From Austropuccinia psidii (taxonomy: Eukaryota; Basidiomycota; Pucciniomycetes; Pucciniales; Sphaerophragmiaceae), in the NCBI GenBank assembly GCA_023105745.1, contig JALGQZ010000006.1:65702316-65766315 (forward strand): DNA of 64,000 nt. Direction: 5' to 3'. The stretch's first letter is position 1. Each line of letters begins with the position of its first letter. The notes under the pieces were generated by a model that saw nothing but the letters and a program-made list of their open reading frames with translations, had not been told where the DNA came from and ran no database searches. Made by a program: the position numbers and the translations under genes. Shown here in pieces: positions 1 to 13,953 of this stretch.

Positions 1-3000
1 TGTGGAAAATTCCAATCTAACTTGATAATACTGCCAACAGGACAACAAATGTTTTTTTTGATAATGTCTGAATACCAGGATTAATCAATTTAATTCAAGA
101 GCTGAAAGAGATTGGATTATACAATGTCAAATAACTCATCCTCATGAAGGATGGGGAACCAATACATTCAGCTTGAATAAGCACCACATGGAAAGAAAAA
201 ATAACATTAAAAAGATTTTTTTTTTCACCAAATCAACCAACCTCAACCCCATTGGGAAGCTCTGGTTTAAGATGAACTATACAGTTACAAATTTTCACAA
301 TCCAAGAGCCATGGAAAAAATTGAAGAGACAATTTTCATGGCCTGTGATTAAATCCCATTGTCTCACCTGTATGCAAGCATTCATTCACAATAATAGTGA
401 TCCAGTGCAATGATAGTAGAAATGTTAAAAATCAACTCTTATTGTTTTATTGTTTTGATAAAAAAATTATTATTGCTTCAAAAAAAAAAATTCATTTTAC
501 AACATATCTAGCCTATTACTAACATGAAGGTGAAATACAATTCATTATTGATATGGTACCTAAGCTTAAAAAAAATTAGAAAAATAATTTTGTTAAAAAA
601 TAAACACAAAAAAACAGTGACCCAAGAAAGTCTTTACATCTTTCTTGTAGGAAAATTTACAAAATTACTCAGCGTAAAGACTTCAAAAGTCAAAGAATAC
701 TTATTCTATTAAGTGTTAATTTAGGTATGAGTTATTATTTAAATATTATAGATCTAAAACTAATAATAAACCGATTGCATTGTATAAGCAGCTACACCAA
801 GTCGTTTCTGAAATTTTATCATTCCTGACTAATAGAATTGACCGTATAATAAGGTATTTATATAAACTAATAAATCACTTTCAATATAGTATTAAAGTAT
901 TTGTTTTATCCAGTAATCACAGTGAAATTTAATTCTAAAGAATTACACCTCTACTAGTATCATTAATCGTTTAAATAATCTAGGTTATTAATAAAAATCA
1001 CTCTCAGTATTGTAGCCTAACTAACTCTCTTTGTCTCTTGGCTTACCACTACTAGCTGTACTCACTTCAATAGAAATAAATTAGTTCTAGGAACTTTAGA
1101 GAATACTAAGAGTGAATCTGATTTAATAACGCATGAACTTTGTATTTCTAAATATATTTGTCTTGTGAGCTTCTCATGTTATGGGGCGAGGAATGCTTTA
1201 AATGAGAAAAGACCTTTTTCCAATTATTCTATAGATACTACTAACAGAGTAGTAGCTCAAAAGAACTCTATCATATAAAGCTAGTATCTCTTCAAAATAT
1301 CTGGATTAAAGTACCAATATCTAGTAACTCTTATTAACATAGCTCAATTCCAGATATGGATTCCAGTTAAATCATCAATTATCTCAGGTACCTTCTAAGC
1401 CTATGAAGAATCTTAATGGACCTTTTTTGAGACTTGAAGAAACAGGTTTTATATTAATATCTGGAATTAATGAAAAAGATTTATCCACTTACATCACAAC
1501 TATGCCAACTGGAACAATAAAAACAGACTAATTATCAGTGTGATAAAACTAGGATTTTCTCTCAATAATGAATGGAATGAGCTTTTAAAAACTCACTCTA
1601 AATAATGATAAGGGGTAATTATACCAAGAAAGTGTTGTAAAAGGATTTACTTCTGGATAGCTGACAGGCTAGACCAAGAAAATGAAGTATTTTTAAAGAG
1701 CTATATCTTTTTATTTATTGAATTAAAACCATCTCATTATTAGATAAAACCAATAGTAATAGTCTGTTGAAAATCAAAAACACAGTTGATAACGAATATT
1801 AATAAGTAGGTCAGAGTAATATAGTAATTTACTGATACCTGAAATCCAAGTATAATGCATTTATAAAATTTTGCAATAGTTATTTAATTGAAGTCTGTTT
1901 TGTCACAACCAAAACCAGCCCCTCAAAAAAATACGATTTGACAGATTCACTTATGTTGATTTTGATTAATAATTACCTTCACTGAGGTATTCTTAGCTAA
2001 TCATGTCTTCAATACTATCGGTAACGACTCCTTGAATACAAACAGAAAGAGTTGAGGATAAGTAGCTAGATATAATAACAAAATAAGAATATGAATTTGA
2101 AGACAATTCTGAATATTTCTGCTTCTGTCGACCACATGAATATAATATCAAATAATAGACACTTTTGTGCATATAAATTTAAATTTTTCAATCTATTATA
2201 TCACAAGAATAGAGACCACAATGTATGAAACTAAATCACTATGACAGTGCGTGTTCCTTCATAATGACATCACCACCCATTTAAATGGAATACCTTAATC
2301 ATTTTCCATAGATGATTCAAGGTGACAAACTTGAGTTCACCTAGTGGGTTAGTGAGCATGCTGGCTAGAATTTATGATTTTGGTACATATTGGATGTTTA
2401 GCAGTATTTTTAATGTAAAGTACCTGAAATACTTATACCTCATTTCAATTTGTTTTGAATTTGGATTAAGCTGAGCTTATTTTTTAATAAACACTGCACC
2501 CATTTTATCATCCAATATTTCTGAAGTGATTGTTTTTGTCGACTAAGAGCTGAGAAAAATTGATAGTCACATCACTTTATGGGAAAATGTTTCAATTCAA
2601 AAATGTGTAAATTTGGTGGTTGACTGTCCCATGATATGTTATTATTTTTTGACAAAGGGATTTGGTTTCCATACAACTTTACAATAAAACCAGAACTTTC
2701 TTTTTGTTCTAGTGAGCTTAAATAGTCAGAATATTCCTAGCTGGAAATATTTAAACCCATGAAAATTTCATTTCTTGACTTGTGTATGGCCTGAGATATA
2801 TCTTATATTCCAAAGAATTCACAAATTTCCTCACCTAAAGTTATTTTGACAAAAAATCAAGAATAACTAATCAAAAAATCTATTTGAGCTCAAAAATATC
2901 ATGATAAATCCTTAACTAGTAAGTAAAAATGATAGTTTTATTGAAACATTGGATTATTCATCCAATTTTACCTAGGGTCAAAGCTTAAATTATTTTACCA

Positions 3001-3746
3001 TATATTCAATACTTTGGCCTACAAATCCCAAAATAGTATTTTTGTGTAAATTTAAGGATTTTCCATTAATCTCAATGAAGTTTTAATAAAGAGAAATTTA
3101 CACTCAATTGAACTTAACTTACAGGAAAGAGGTGGAAATTGAAGGATAGTGTGTAGTTTCAAATTTAGCCTTGAATTTACCATAAAGGTGGTGAATCTTC
3201 CAGGCCCATTTTCCACGATAAGCCCAAAATACCATAGTATAAATTTAACTAAATAAAGAGGGAAGAATTCCATTAAAATTATGGTAAATAAGGAATACCG
3301 GAAATATTTGACAGGGTGCTCAATATTTTGGATCTCCATAGAATGAATTTTAGATTTGGACAGCTTTAATTGTGGTTCTGCAGCCAAATTGAGTTTCTTG
3401 TGTTTTTTTACTTTGATTTAAAGCTAAAAACTCACAAAAAAGCTGAAATTAAAGCCATTTAAGTTTTATTCAAACTAAAAAAATATTATCAAAAAGATAA
3501 ATTTGGAGTAAAAAGTCAAAGTTTCAATATAGTAAAATCTTTTTGTTTTATTGAAAATTTTCATAGGCTTTTCCTACTAAATCTTCAGCACATAGCTGGA
3601 AAATTGAAAATATTTTACCCAAAGTGGAATCATAATCTTTACCCTTTATGCTGGAATTAAGCTCAGAATCCTCTAATAAGTAAATTTCTTTATTTACTTA
3701 TTAAGATTTGTCAAGTTTAAGAATTTTATAGCTTTCATAGAAAAGC
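1..3746. other. AT-rich DNA, no supportable gene
   Basis: This stretch is very AT-rich, with frequent stops in all frames and CpG nearly absent. The longest open frame (3052-3387, minus, 111 codons) has low-complexity hydrophobic composition and no motif I recognise, so I treat it as chance. It ends where the 5' LTR of element C begins. It is probably older transposon debris, but I could not align it to anything else in the window. Confidence 0.6.
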
Positions 3747-5601
3747 TACGAGCCTTGAGGTACATTTCACATACCCAAATACACCACAATTAATATTGAA
3801 ATGAATTCTGAACTATGCATAACCCATAATTCCTGCATATATCCAAAATGTATCATTTTTCTTTAAGAAAAGGGGAGGAGCTTTTTATGAGTAAGTAAAT
3901 ACATGGATTCAAGGCCAGATTTGAATTCTAAAAATAAACCTACCTAGGGTAGCGCCATAGAGTGAATAAGCTCAAAATAACTCTATGAGGTGGTAGTATG
4001 GAAAATAATTCAATACCCCATAAAGCAATTGTAAAAATTATTGTTTTTCTTAATTTCATGCCAATAAAATGGGAATGTGAGAAGTCCCAAGCTAAATATA
4101 CACTAATATCAATTTATTGATGTTTTTGGAACTCAAAACTACAGTATTCTTACATACAGCTTTTTCCTCAATTACTATCTTTGACATGCTAATAGCTAAG
4201 GGGGGCAAAAGACCTCAAAGAGAGCCAGGGTGCCCAGCTTTTGAGGCCTCTTAGGCATCGATATTTATAAAACCTGGATCCATGGCAGATGAATTCCAAA
4301 TCTTTACACTAAAACCTTTTGGGAACTTGGTTACCAATTTAAAGTCTCACTAAATCATAAGAAAATAGCAAATAAGCTGCTATTTTGAAATGACAAGAAG
4401 GTAATGAGCTACTATGACTCCTATAACCATGCCAATTATTAATTATTTTACATGGATAAAACTTGGAAGATTAATTAAAAGCCTTTTTGAACTAGTATCA
4501 TACATTTACCTCATGGAAACCAGCTACAACTGTGCTATTTGAAATTCTACCTGAAGATAAGGCAAAAACTTCAAAAATTCATTAAAAATACAATTATAAA
4601 TGAATACTTCTGAAATTTTCAGGTATAATGGAAAAAGGGAGGATCTATATAGAAACCAAAAATAATTATGACTTAATAGTTTAGATTAAAGGCTTTACTT
4701 ACATTCCATGTTTGACAATTCCATGTGAAACAGTGAATCTTCAAAAAGTCACAGAAAATACATTCTGTGATGAAACTTCCAATAAAATTGATAAATTTGA
4801 TAAATTAATGTTTTATTTGAAATAAAATATTACTTAAAGCTTTAACTCTGCTGTGTCTTAACTATAAATGGATTGGTAGTCATGGAAAATGACTTAATTA
4901 AGTAATTATGATGATTTTACATGACATAAGATGATTAAATCAATGATCCAAAGAGGTTAATCAGTTTTTAACACATTGATTTGTCAGCTTTCTCCATTGG
5001 ACTCCTCTGTGAGCTGTTATTGACTTAAGAGAAGCCTCCTCTTGCTGTTTTTTCCAAATCATCTTATTATTAAATCATACCATTAGTACCAAGTAAGTAT
5101 TAGCTAATCCTTTTCTTAAGCTTAATAATTATTTAAAAAAAAAATATATGTGAAACAACAGAAGTAGACTATTTATAGTAGTAATTAACTCTTATATTTC
5201 TGTATTACTGTTATATTACAATTTTGATCCGTTAAAACACACAATTAATCCATAAAATCACTCTACCAATTCTTTAAAAAGTATTAGTGAGTGTTTTTAC
5301 TTAGTTCTTGAAGTTTTTCTCTAGTAATAGCTTTATTCAAGAATTATTCTTATAATTATTCTTGAAAAAGATAATTATACACTCAAATAATTTATATTAC
5401 TAAATACTTGTAATTTATTCTTGAGGAAATTACTTCCTACTGTAATACTCACTAGTAGTGTATAGAAATTGAAAGAAATAATTAAGTGTTTAATCATTTA
5501 ATTGTGGTTATAATCAATTTATTTATTCTATTTCATAAGAAAAGTCATAGTACTGTTGATTAATAGTATTATTTTCAACAGTTTCATAGACACATCTTAC
5601 A
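3747..5601 (+). repeat. 5' LTR of element C
   Basis: This is a direct repeat of 12016-13953. Matching landmarks include the first bases (AGCCTTGAGG at 3751 and 12020), a shared segment beginning GAGCCAGGGTGCCC near 4222 with its partner near 12533, and the end CATAGACACATCTTA near 5585-5599 and 13937-13951. The LTR starts TACGAGCC here and TGTGAGCC in the 3' copy, so at least one C/T difference at a CpG separates them. Boundaries are good to a few bases. Confidence 0.75.
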
Positions 5602-6454
5602 TTTGGGGGCCTTGCCATGGTTTTTGAACCTTGTACCATCCATTAATATATTTTTAAGATCTAAAATATATTAATAGTTTTCTCTTTTAGCTTAAAGGTA
5701 AGATTCTTTTTATTTTTTGAAATTGTCTTCTAAATCATTTTCATTGAGGAATTTGGATTAATTTTATATTGTTTTACACATGGCTCTTCACATTCAAAAA
5801 CTTAGAAAATTCTTCTTTGAGTCACTCTGAATTAAATTTTGATCCAAAATCTTAAATTTTGATTTTTTTCCTTTAACAAGAATAATTTTTGAATGTTATA
5901 TAGAAAATAATAAGCTTATAAAAACCTCTTAACAATATTTTAAAAGTATGAAAAATAATTTTTCTTTTACCTTTTTTTTCTAGTGCCTTTAATCAAGTAT
6001 ATTTCAGCTGGTAATGAGCTCAGTAAGAGATATATTGACAGTCCAGAATCTTCAGAAGCACAATCTGAAGGCAGAATTGAAGTGAAAATTTCTAAAAGGG
6101 GAATTTTATTTAAGAAAGAGTTATCCAAAAAACCATAAAAAGGTGTGTGGTATTTTTCTTTATTCCTAATTTTATCTTGAATTGATGTGAAAATGGTGCA
6201 TACCAGAAATGGAAGCAGCTAATCAGTCCAACCAGATTGATCTGGAAAAGTAAGAGGAAAGGCCAGGAACATACCTGGAAGGACTTCTTCATGAAAGGCA
6301 TGTTTTGAGGTTTCCAGAGTTGCCCCCATTCCCCAAGGTATGTACCAACAATCTTTGACATTAAGTCTGAGCCTGAACTTATTCAAGGTAATGTTTTAAG
6401 GTCTGAACCACCTACAAGTGGTAGCCATAGAAATATATCAGTCCCAGTACAACA
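5602..6454 (+). other. Leader of element C between 5' LTR and gag
   Basis: The sequence directly after the LTR begins TTTGGGGGCCTTGCC and could be a degenerate primer-binding site, but I cannot assign a tRNA. The rest is AT-rich with no open frame of note. Gag-like coding sequence becomes readable from about 6455. Confidence 0.4.
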
Positions 6455-8090
6455 ATGGTACTGAAAAGCCAAGGAAGAGGAATTAGAAATTTTTCAAGGC
6501 CTTTGGCAGGGGGCCATGAACTCCTAATTACACATCAAGAGATTTCTGGGTCAGGAAAAGAACATAGAAATCTTGGGAGGATGAAGTCCCATATATTGCA
6601 AAGAGAAATTCACAATTATAAGAATTGGTTGAAGAAAAAAAGTCTTTTATCCATAGACCAAAAGATGGAACTGGAAATGACCCGAGCTTTGGAGAAAGAA
6701 GGACAATTAGTATCAAAATGCTCCAAACCAGCTCCAGAACAGTCCAAAGACAAGCCCAAAGGACCTCATAATAAACAGAGAGGTCCCATGAACAATAAAG
6801 GAAAGGGACAAGGCAAGGATAATTGGCACAGACCTTACCCACAAGGGTACACAATTTCAAAACTGGAACCTTAAGCTATGGACAGCATGTCCAATATGGC
6901 CAGAACCCTTGTGGAGTTCACAGCCAAGGAACAGGAAATTATGAAAAAGACCTTTCCACACAAATAATAGATGAAGTTAGATATATCCAGTCTATGATAT
7001 ATGTAAAATTCAGCAAATTTGATACAGAATAAAAGAAATTAACATCAAACATCAACTACAGAACTTTTACTGAATGGTGCAAAGTGACAAATGAAATACT
7101 TGAGTCAATTTCAAACACATATGACAGAATTGAGAGTAAACTTTAAGTCCAAAATGATGAATTAGAGAATATTTAAATTAATCACATTAATGAGCGACTT
7201 ACAACTCTGAAAGACAATTCTTTGGAAATAGTTGATAACACCAATGTTTTTAACACAAATTTGGCAATGAGTGAAAGTGAAATGCATAAATCAAAGAATT
7301 AAATAATTGCACATTTAGACCAAATTCATGAAGATTATGAACAAAATTCACATATTCCCATAAATTCTACACCTTTAACTAAAGAAAAACTCTGTGTGAA
7401 AGAAAGTTTGACCCCTTTTCTGGGAGAGAATGTAATCTCTGCTGGAGATATTCCCAAACCAGATTAATGGCCAAAATTCTCTGGTGAAAGTGAGCATAAC
7501 CACATTGAGTTCTTTAGTACAATTTATATGTTTCAGGAAGATCTTCATACACCCGATTAAATGATAGTAAGCAAATTGCAATCTTTTTTTACCAGAACTG
7601 AAAAGAAATGATATTACAAGATGAGACAAAAACATGGAAAACATGATTGAATTTTTTGGAGATCTGAGATAATCACCAAATAGTCCAACAATTTCTGAAT
7701 ATTTAAAATAGGAAATCCTTTTGAGATTCCCATTTTAAACTCAGAAAAGGATAAAACACTTACTTGGTTCCTCAAAAAAAAAGACAGATTATCTGCTTTA
7801 CAACCAGATATTTCTGATTGTATTATTGATATGAAAATATTACAAAAATGTGGAGGCAAACTAGAACACTACATCAAAAGCAGATGTATAGAACCCTGTT
7901 CAACAGAAGACTTTATTAATGCTATAAAGATATAATTACCAGAACAAGATTTGGAAAGACCTGGACTACAGGCACTATGTTGTCCAAAATAGTTCCAAAT
8001 ACTTCTAGAGATGATAGAAGACCTGAAAGATATGCCTTAAAGTGTCATATATGTGGGAGAACCTCAAATTTAGCCAGATCTTTCACCAAA
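6455..8090 (+). pseudogene. Element C gag pseudogene with degenerate zinc knuckle
   Basis: An open frame at 6455-6874 encodes a basic, Gln/Lys/Pro-rich 139-residue segment of the kind found at the start of gag in this superfamily. Downstream, gag-like sequence is readable only in pieces broken by stops (for example 6823-7032 and about 7440-8000). Near 8040-8090 a CX2CX4-type zinc knuckle can be recognised, but the conserved His reads Asn and the last Cys reads Phe. Gag would form the capsid and bind element RNA; this copy cannot. Antisense open frames here (6528-6860, 7375-7644, 7614-7859) look like shadows. Confidence 0.55.
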
Positions 8091-8349
8091 AAAATAAAAT
8101 AAAATAATTTCAAGTAATTGAACAGGTTCAGTGTGCTGGAGAGAAAGAACAAACTGACCAAGATTCTGCCATATCTGATGACAATCCAGCAGAAGATTAT
8201 CCTATTGAGAACATTACATCTTTCTTTGAAGTAATCAAAGTCCATACTAGCTTACTGCAATACAGTGAGGATTGCTACAGCCCAATTAATATTCAGGATG
8301 CAAGGATGTGTAAAACTAAACCTGCTATAGACAAAGGATACACTTCTGG

Positions 8350-8890
8350 AGCATCTTGTATTACATAAGTCTTATTAAATGATATTGAAGATAAGGTCAA
8401 TTTGGACCCAGGGGCATTTTGCACTTGTGTAGGCAAAGACTAAATTCAATTCATACTTCCCCAATTTAAAAAACATCTATTAAAATTAGAGGGAGTACAA
8501 TTCAGAAGTGTCAGTAATAATATGTACCCTTTGGAAATATTAGACACCAATATTATATTTTCACACCCTGAAGGAAGTATGAGAATAAGGACAGAGATAG
8601 TAGTAATGGACAATTGTACTTCTAAACACATTAATATTTTAAATGACTACTTGAAAATTTATGTTATTGACATCAATAACCATCAAGACAGATATTTTAC
8701 AATTGGAGAGAAAAAGAGACAGAAATTTGCTTTTTCCTATGTTCCCAAACACTTACCAGTACTATCTTCAAGAAAAGATACACTTCAAGAGGAATTTGTG
8801 TTAAATCAACTTAGTGAAGCACAAATTAATCCAGAATTATCACCAAAAAAGGAAACACGAGCTCTTAAATGTGTCATGAACAAATAAAAA
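8350..8890 (+). pseudogene. Element C aspartic protease pseudogene
   Basis: Around 8404-8420 the frame reads Leu-Asp-Pro-Gly-Ala, where retropepsins have Asp-Ser/Thr-Gly-Ala. A stop follows near 8440. The open frame 8522-8887 (121 codons) carries the protease flap and C-terminal part plus the linker to RT. Its motif NDYLKIYVIDINN is a hallmark of this Gypsy family. The protease would cleave the Gag-Pol polyprotein. The altered active-site motif and in-frame stops make it inactive. Confidence 0.6.
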
Positions 8891-8892
8891 TT

Positions 8893-10297
8893 CTGTTGCT
8901 TCAGATAATAAAGCCTTAGGAGCTATTAGAGGACATGAAGTTGATATTACTCTGTATATTAATAGACCATACCCTCCAGTACTTAGAAGACCAGCTTACG
9001 CAGGAAGCCCCAAGGCTAGAGAAGCCTTGTAAAAATATATCCAAGAGTTAATACAACTTGGTGTACTAAGAAAAGTAGGCCATAATGAGGAAGTTGATGT
9101 GACAAATCCTTTAATTATTGCTTGGAATAATGATAACTCAAGGATGGTTGGAGATTTTGAAGCCTGGAATACATAAACACTTCAAGATAGGTATCTACCT
9201 CCCAGAATCCAAGAAACCTTGAAAAAATTATCTAAAGCCAAATACATAATGTCATTGGATGCATTGAAGGGATTCAATCAAATTGTTTGATTCCCAGAGC
9301 CAACAAATTGCTTGGAAATATCACTCAATGTGGTATTTATGAGTATCTTACAGAGCCCTTTGGGATTAAAAATTCTCAATCTCATTATCAAAGAATGATT
9401 AATACCATCTTCTGTACAGAATTATCTGAGGGATGGCTCATTATTTATATTGATTATATAATTATATGTTCAGAATCATGGTATTTGAACCTTGAAAGAC
9501 TTGCAAGAGTACTTGAAAAAGCTGCAGGAGTGAATATGAAGATTTCACTCAAGAAATGTGATTTTGGCTTTAAAGAACTGAAAGAATTAGGACATATTGT
9601 TTCTGTCTTATGCTTGGGTATTGAAAAAAAAAGTAGCAGAAGTGTTACTTAAGCCAATACCCCCAAATAAAAAAAAGAAATGATGTCTTTTCTTGGATTT
9701 CAAAGCTATTACAGGAAACAATTGGAGGATTTTGAAATTCTAGCCAAGTCACTTTATAGAATATGTGATCAACAGACAGTATTCAAAATGACACAGGGAA
9801 GGATCAAAGCTTATGAGAATAAAAGGAAAGCTCTTACAGAGGAACCTTTACTCCTCATGTCAGACTGGGATATACCTTTCAAATCGTACATTGATGCATT
9901 TGGAGATGGATTAGGGGAGGCCCTACATGAAGAAAAAGGTTTTGATAATAAGTCAACAGAAGGGCCAGTTTGTTATATCTCAATACAAATAAAACCAACA
10001 GGAGCCAGATATGGTGCAAGCAAAACAGAATTCTTATTTTTAGTATTGGCACTTGAGAAATTACACTATTATTTTGATGGAAGGGGCTTTGAGGTGATAA
10101 CTGACTGTATTGTGGTAAAATCACTTTTGAAAATTAAAAAACCCAACAGACACATGTTGAGATGGAAAATAGCCATTCAAGAATATAGAGGAAACACGAC
10201 CATAGCTCATAAAGCAGGTAATATAAATAAGAATGCTTATGATCTAAGAAGGTGGGCATTATCCAATGCCCCTGATAACCCAGCTTATGTGCCTTAA
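8893..10297 (+). pseudogene. Element C reverse transcriptase and RNase H pseudogene
   Basis: RT fingers sequence is readable from about 8960, including a PYPPVLRRPAY-like segment. The palm region is open at 9287-9652. The catalytic YIDD motif reads YIDY near 9448-9459, so the second catalytic aspartate is lost. The RNase H part (9680-10297, 205 codons) begins with the linker SFLGFQSYYRK and contains YIDAFGDGLGEAL, where a Gypsy RNase H has its first catalytic Asp. It continues into a conserved tail (RHMLRWKIAIQEYRGN). Several stops and frame changes separate the blocks. The enzyme would make element cDNA and degrade the RNA strand. Confidence 0.7.
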
Positions 10298-10384
10298 GAA
10301 GCATACTCCCAGATTCCAATTAAAGGAAGTAAAATAACTGATATAGGTACTGAGATCTTTGAGAAAGTCATAGAGTCATATAAA

Positions 10385-11880
10385 CAAGATAGGAATTGCA
10401 ATATATTGACATCCTTGATGGACAAAGACTTCAAAAACACAGCTTTGGTTGATTCACTGGATGAAATATGGAAATCTTGCTATTCTGAAGGAAGATTTAA
10501 CTTTTTTGATGGCATAATCTCCCACAGAATGAAAGATTATTGTGTAATTAAATTATGCAGTAGATTACTTATTAATACCATTCTTCATCAATCTCATAAT
10601 AGTATCTATTCTGGACACCTGTCAGAGGATAGAACAATTGAAAAAGTCAAAAGCTGTGCATTGTGGCCATCTTGGAGGAAAGAAACCATTGAATATTGCT
10701 ATACTTGAGACAGAATCCAAAAGGAAAACAGCAGTACAGGCAAGAAATTTGGACTTATGATCCATATTAAAGAACCAAAATCCTCTTGGGAAGTTGTTCA
10801 CATGAATTGGGTCACAGAAATTCCTCCAGGTTGTGGCAAAAGCTGTAATGCTTGTTTAGTAATTGTAGAAAGCTAAAGCAAAACTCCCATATTCTTACCA
10901 TTTCATAAAGATGACACTGCTATAGATACATCTCTCCTTGAGTTTAATGGAGTTATTTGTCATACAGGGTGGTTTAAGAGTATTGTACGTGACAGAGACC
11001 CCAAGTTGAAATCTGCACTTTGGGTAAATCTTCATAGATTTTTTCGGACCAACTCATCATTTTTTACAGCATAACATCATCAAACTGATAATCTGTAAGA
11101 GAGAATCATTAAAGCTTTAGAGGACATGATAGGTATATTTTATGCCTATGGATCAGAACTGAAAGACTCAGATGGCTTTACCCATGACAGGTGCACTATA
11201 ATACCTGAATTAGAACTGGCATATAGGACATCAGTTCATTCCTCTACAAATAATACTCCTGCTGTGCTAGAAAAAGGATGTAATCCAAGACTCCCAGCAG
11301 ACAAACTGAGGAAAGAGTCAATTGAAATCAATCCTACATATTCCAGCTTCAAGATAATGATTAATAAAGTGAAAAATCCTGAAAAAAAGAATTAATGATG
11401 CTTTTGACTATGCAAAAAAAGAAGTGGGATAAGAGCCATAAAGTACAAGACTTCAAGGTAGGGGACTTAGTTATAGTTTCAACCTTGAATTTTAATAATA
11501 TCAAAGACCAAAAGAAACTCAAAAATTCCTATGTAGGACCTTTTGTTATTGTTGCCTTACATGGACCCAATTCAGTGCAAGTGGAATTGAGTGGGAATTG
11601 GAAAGCAAACACCCACCTTTTAAGTCAGCCTGATTGAACCTTATCAAACAGCTGAAAAAGAATTTTTCTTCAACGAACCCAACTCCTTTAACTGTACCAC
11701 CAGTGGAACAGAATGAAGACAAAAATATAAAGAAATGAGATTTAGGGATAAAAATCAAAGAGGATTTCCTGTCAGATATTAAAACCTAATACATGGGAAT
11801 GAATTTCTGGCAGAATCAGATAAACATTTGAGAAGATTTAGGCATGGTAGAAGGCAAGGAGCCTGAATATTTCTATAAAT
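10385..11880 (+). pseudogene. Element C integrase pseudogene with C-terminal tail
   Basis: The N-terminal zinc-binding region is seen in 10406-10708 (HQSHNSIYSGHLSEDRT). The catalytic core follows at about 10780-11120 with SWEVVHMNWVTEIPPG and VRDRDPKLKSALW, so the second core Asp is present. The core is interrupted by stops at about 10875 and 11073. The post-core region is open at 11126-11395 and 11395-11637, including the KVGDLVIVS and YVGPFVIV segments of a GPY/F-type module. A degraded chromodomain-like tail is readable to about 11880. Integrase would join element DNA to the genome. Confidence 0.65.
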
Positions 11881-12015
11881 TTGCTTTAAATTACTGTGAT
11901 TTGAGTAATATAAAGAGGTTGGACAGTGGAAATTATTAACCCCCTCCTGAGGCCTCTTTTTTCTTAATATGATTGATAAAATTTGATTAAAATTTTATTT
12001 TTTGGGGTGAGGAAA

Positions 12016-13953
12016 TGTGAGCCTTGAGGTATATTTTAGATACCCAAATAGGCCACAATTAATATCAAAATAAAATTCTGAACTATGAATAATACATAGG
12101 TCATGCATGTATCCAAAATTTATCATTTCTTATTTAAAAAGGGGCATACATTTTTTGTGAGTAAGTAAGTCCATGGATTTAAGGCCAGATTTAAATTATA
12201 CACAGAAATTCACCTAGGGTAACTCCACATAGTGCATAATCTTAAATTAACTCAACAAGGTGGTAATATGGAAAATACTTTAATACCACATCATCAATAC
12301 CACATAAAAGAATTGTAATTTTTTTTGTTTTTCTCAATTTCACTCCAAAATGATGGGAATGTGAGATACCCCAGGTTACATATACACTAATATTAGTGTT
12401 ATTAATGCTTGTGGAGCTTTACATTAAAGTATTCTTACATAAAGATTTGGTAAACCCATAGTGGATATCAGTCTTGGATCCTGAATTACTATTTTGATAT
12501 GAAAATAGCTAAGGGGGACAAAAGACATCAAACAGAGCCAGGGTACCCAGATTATGAGGACTCTGGGGCCTGGATAGCTCTAACGCTTGGATCCTTGAAT
12601 AATGGCTAAATTAATACACTAAATCCTTTTGGGAAGTTGTTTACCAAGTTAAAGTCCCACTAAATCATGATAAAATAGCAAATAAGCTGCTATTTTGATG
12701 TGGCACAAAGGTAATGTGCTACTTTGACTCCTGTAATCATGTAAATTATAAATGAATTTGCATTTATAAACCTTAAAAGAGCAATTAAGACCCTTTTTAG
12801 ACTAGAATACATACATTTAACTCATGGTAACCAGCTCCAACTGTGCTATTTGAAAATCCATGTAGAAATAAGGTAAAAACTTCAAACATTCATTCAAAAT
12901 AAATTCTTGATTAATTGCTCTGAATCCTTCAGGACCAGTGGAAAAAAAGGGAAAATCCATAAAAAACAAAAAATAACTATGACTTCATAATTAAAACTAA
13001 CAGTTTTACTTACAGTCCATTTTTGATGATTCCATGTGAAACACTGAATCTTCAAAAATTCACAGAACATACAGTCTGTGATGAAATTTCCAATGAGATT
13101 GATAACTTTGAGAGCATAATGTTCTTTTTGAAATCAAATAAGATTTAAAGTTTTTACTTCTTTATTTCATAACCATAAATGGATTGGTATTCACATAAAA
13201 TGACTTAATTAAGTAATTATGATAATCTGACATGACAACAGATGATGCAATCAATAATCCCAAGTGGAAAATTGGTTTCTCACAAATTAGTTTCTCAGGT
13301 TTCTCCATTGTATGCCTCTTTGAGCTTTTATTGACTTAGAAGAGGCCTCCTCTTGCTGTTTTTTCCAAATCATCTTATTATTAAATCATACCATTAGTAC
13401 CAACTAAGCATTTGTTAAACCTTGTCTTAAGTGGTTTAATTCTTTCATAATGGATCAGAAAGATTTGAAAAAATATAAGTATACCATTCACAATAGTATT
13501 TAGCTATTATATTGTTGTATTACTGCTATAATGCAATTTTGATCCTTCAAAATCCACAATTAATTCAACAAATAACTCTACCAATTCTATACAAGGTCTT
13601 ATTGAAGTATTAGTGAGTTTTTTTACGTAATTCCTCAAGTGTTTATCTAGAAATAGTTTTCTTCAACAATTATCTGTATAACTATTCTTGCAAAAGATAA
13701 TTATACATTGGAATGATTTATATTACTCTGATAAAGGAGTTTTATTATCAAATACTTCTTATAATTTACTCTTGTAGAAAATTACTTCTTACTGTTATAA
13801 TAACTAGTAGTGTATAGCAGTTAAAAGAAAGAATTAGGTAATTAACTATTAAATTGTAGATATAATAAGCTTATTTATTATGTTTCATAAGAAAAGTCAT
13901 AGTACTGTTGATTAATAGTAATAATATCAACATTTTCATAGACACATCTTAAA
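12016..13953 (+). repeat. 3' LTR of element C
   Basis: This direct repeat of 3747-5601 is about 80 bp longer because of small indels. It starts TGTGAGCC right after a purine-rich tract and ends near CACATCTTA at 13943-13951, followed by (TA)n. The divergence from the 5' copy, obvious by eye in every 60-bp line, marks an old insertion. Confidence 0.75.

Larger units (their letters stand above)
3747..13953 (+). mobile_element. Element C: decayed Ty3/Gypsy LTR retrotransposon
   Basis: Two long direct repeats of about 1.85-1.94 kb bracket a 6.4 kb interior. On the plus strand the interior reads in order gag, zinc knuckle, protease, reverse transcriptase, RNase H, integrase and a short C-terminal tail. 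Every domain is broken by stops and frameshifts. The LTRs differ at many sites, so this is an old insertion. I found no matching target-site duplication (left flank near 3742-3746, right flank near 13954-13958). A purine-rich stretch at about 12001-12015 lies directly before the 3' LTR and is the likely polypurine tract. The order PR-RT-RH-IN places it in Ty3/Gypsy. It belongs to a different family from elements A and B and to the same superfamily as element D. Confidence 0.8.

Noticed and set aside
3052..3387. 111-codon minus-strand frame
   Set aside because: No motif, AT-rich composition and no support from neighbouring sequence.
6528..6860. 110-codon minus-strand frame opposite element C gag
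   Set aside because: It is a shadow of the gag frame at 6455-6874, which has the expected basic gag composition.
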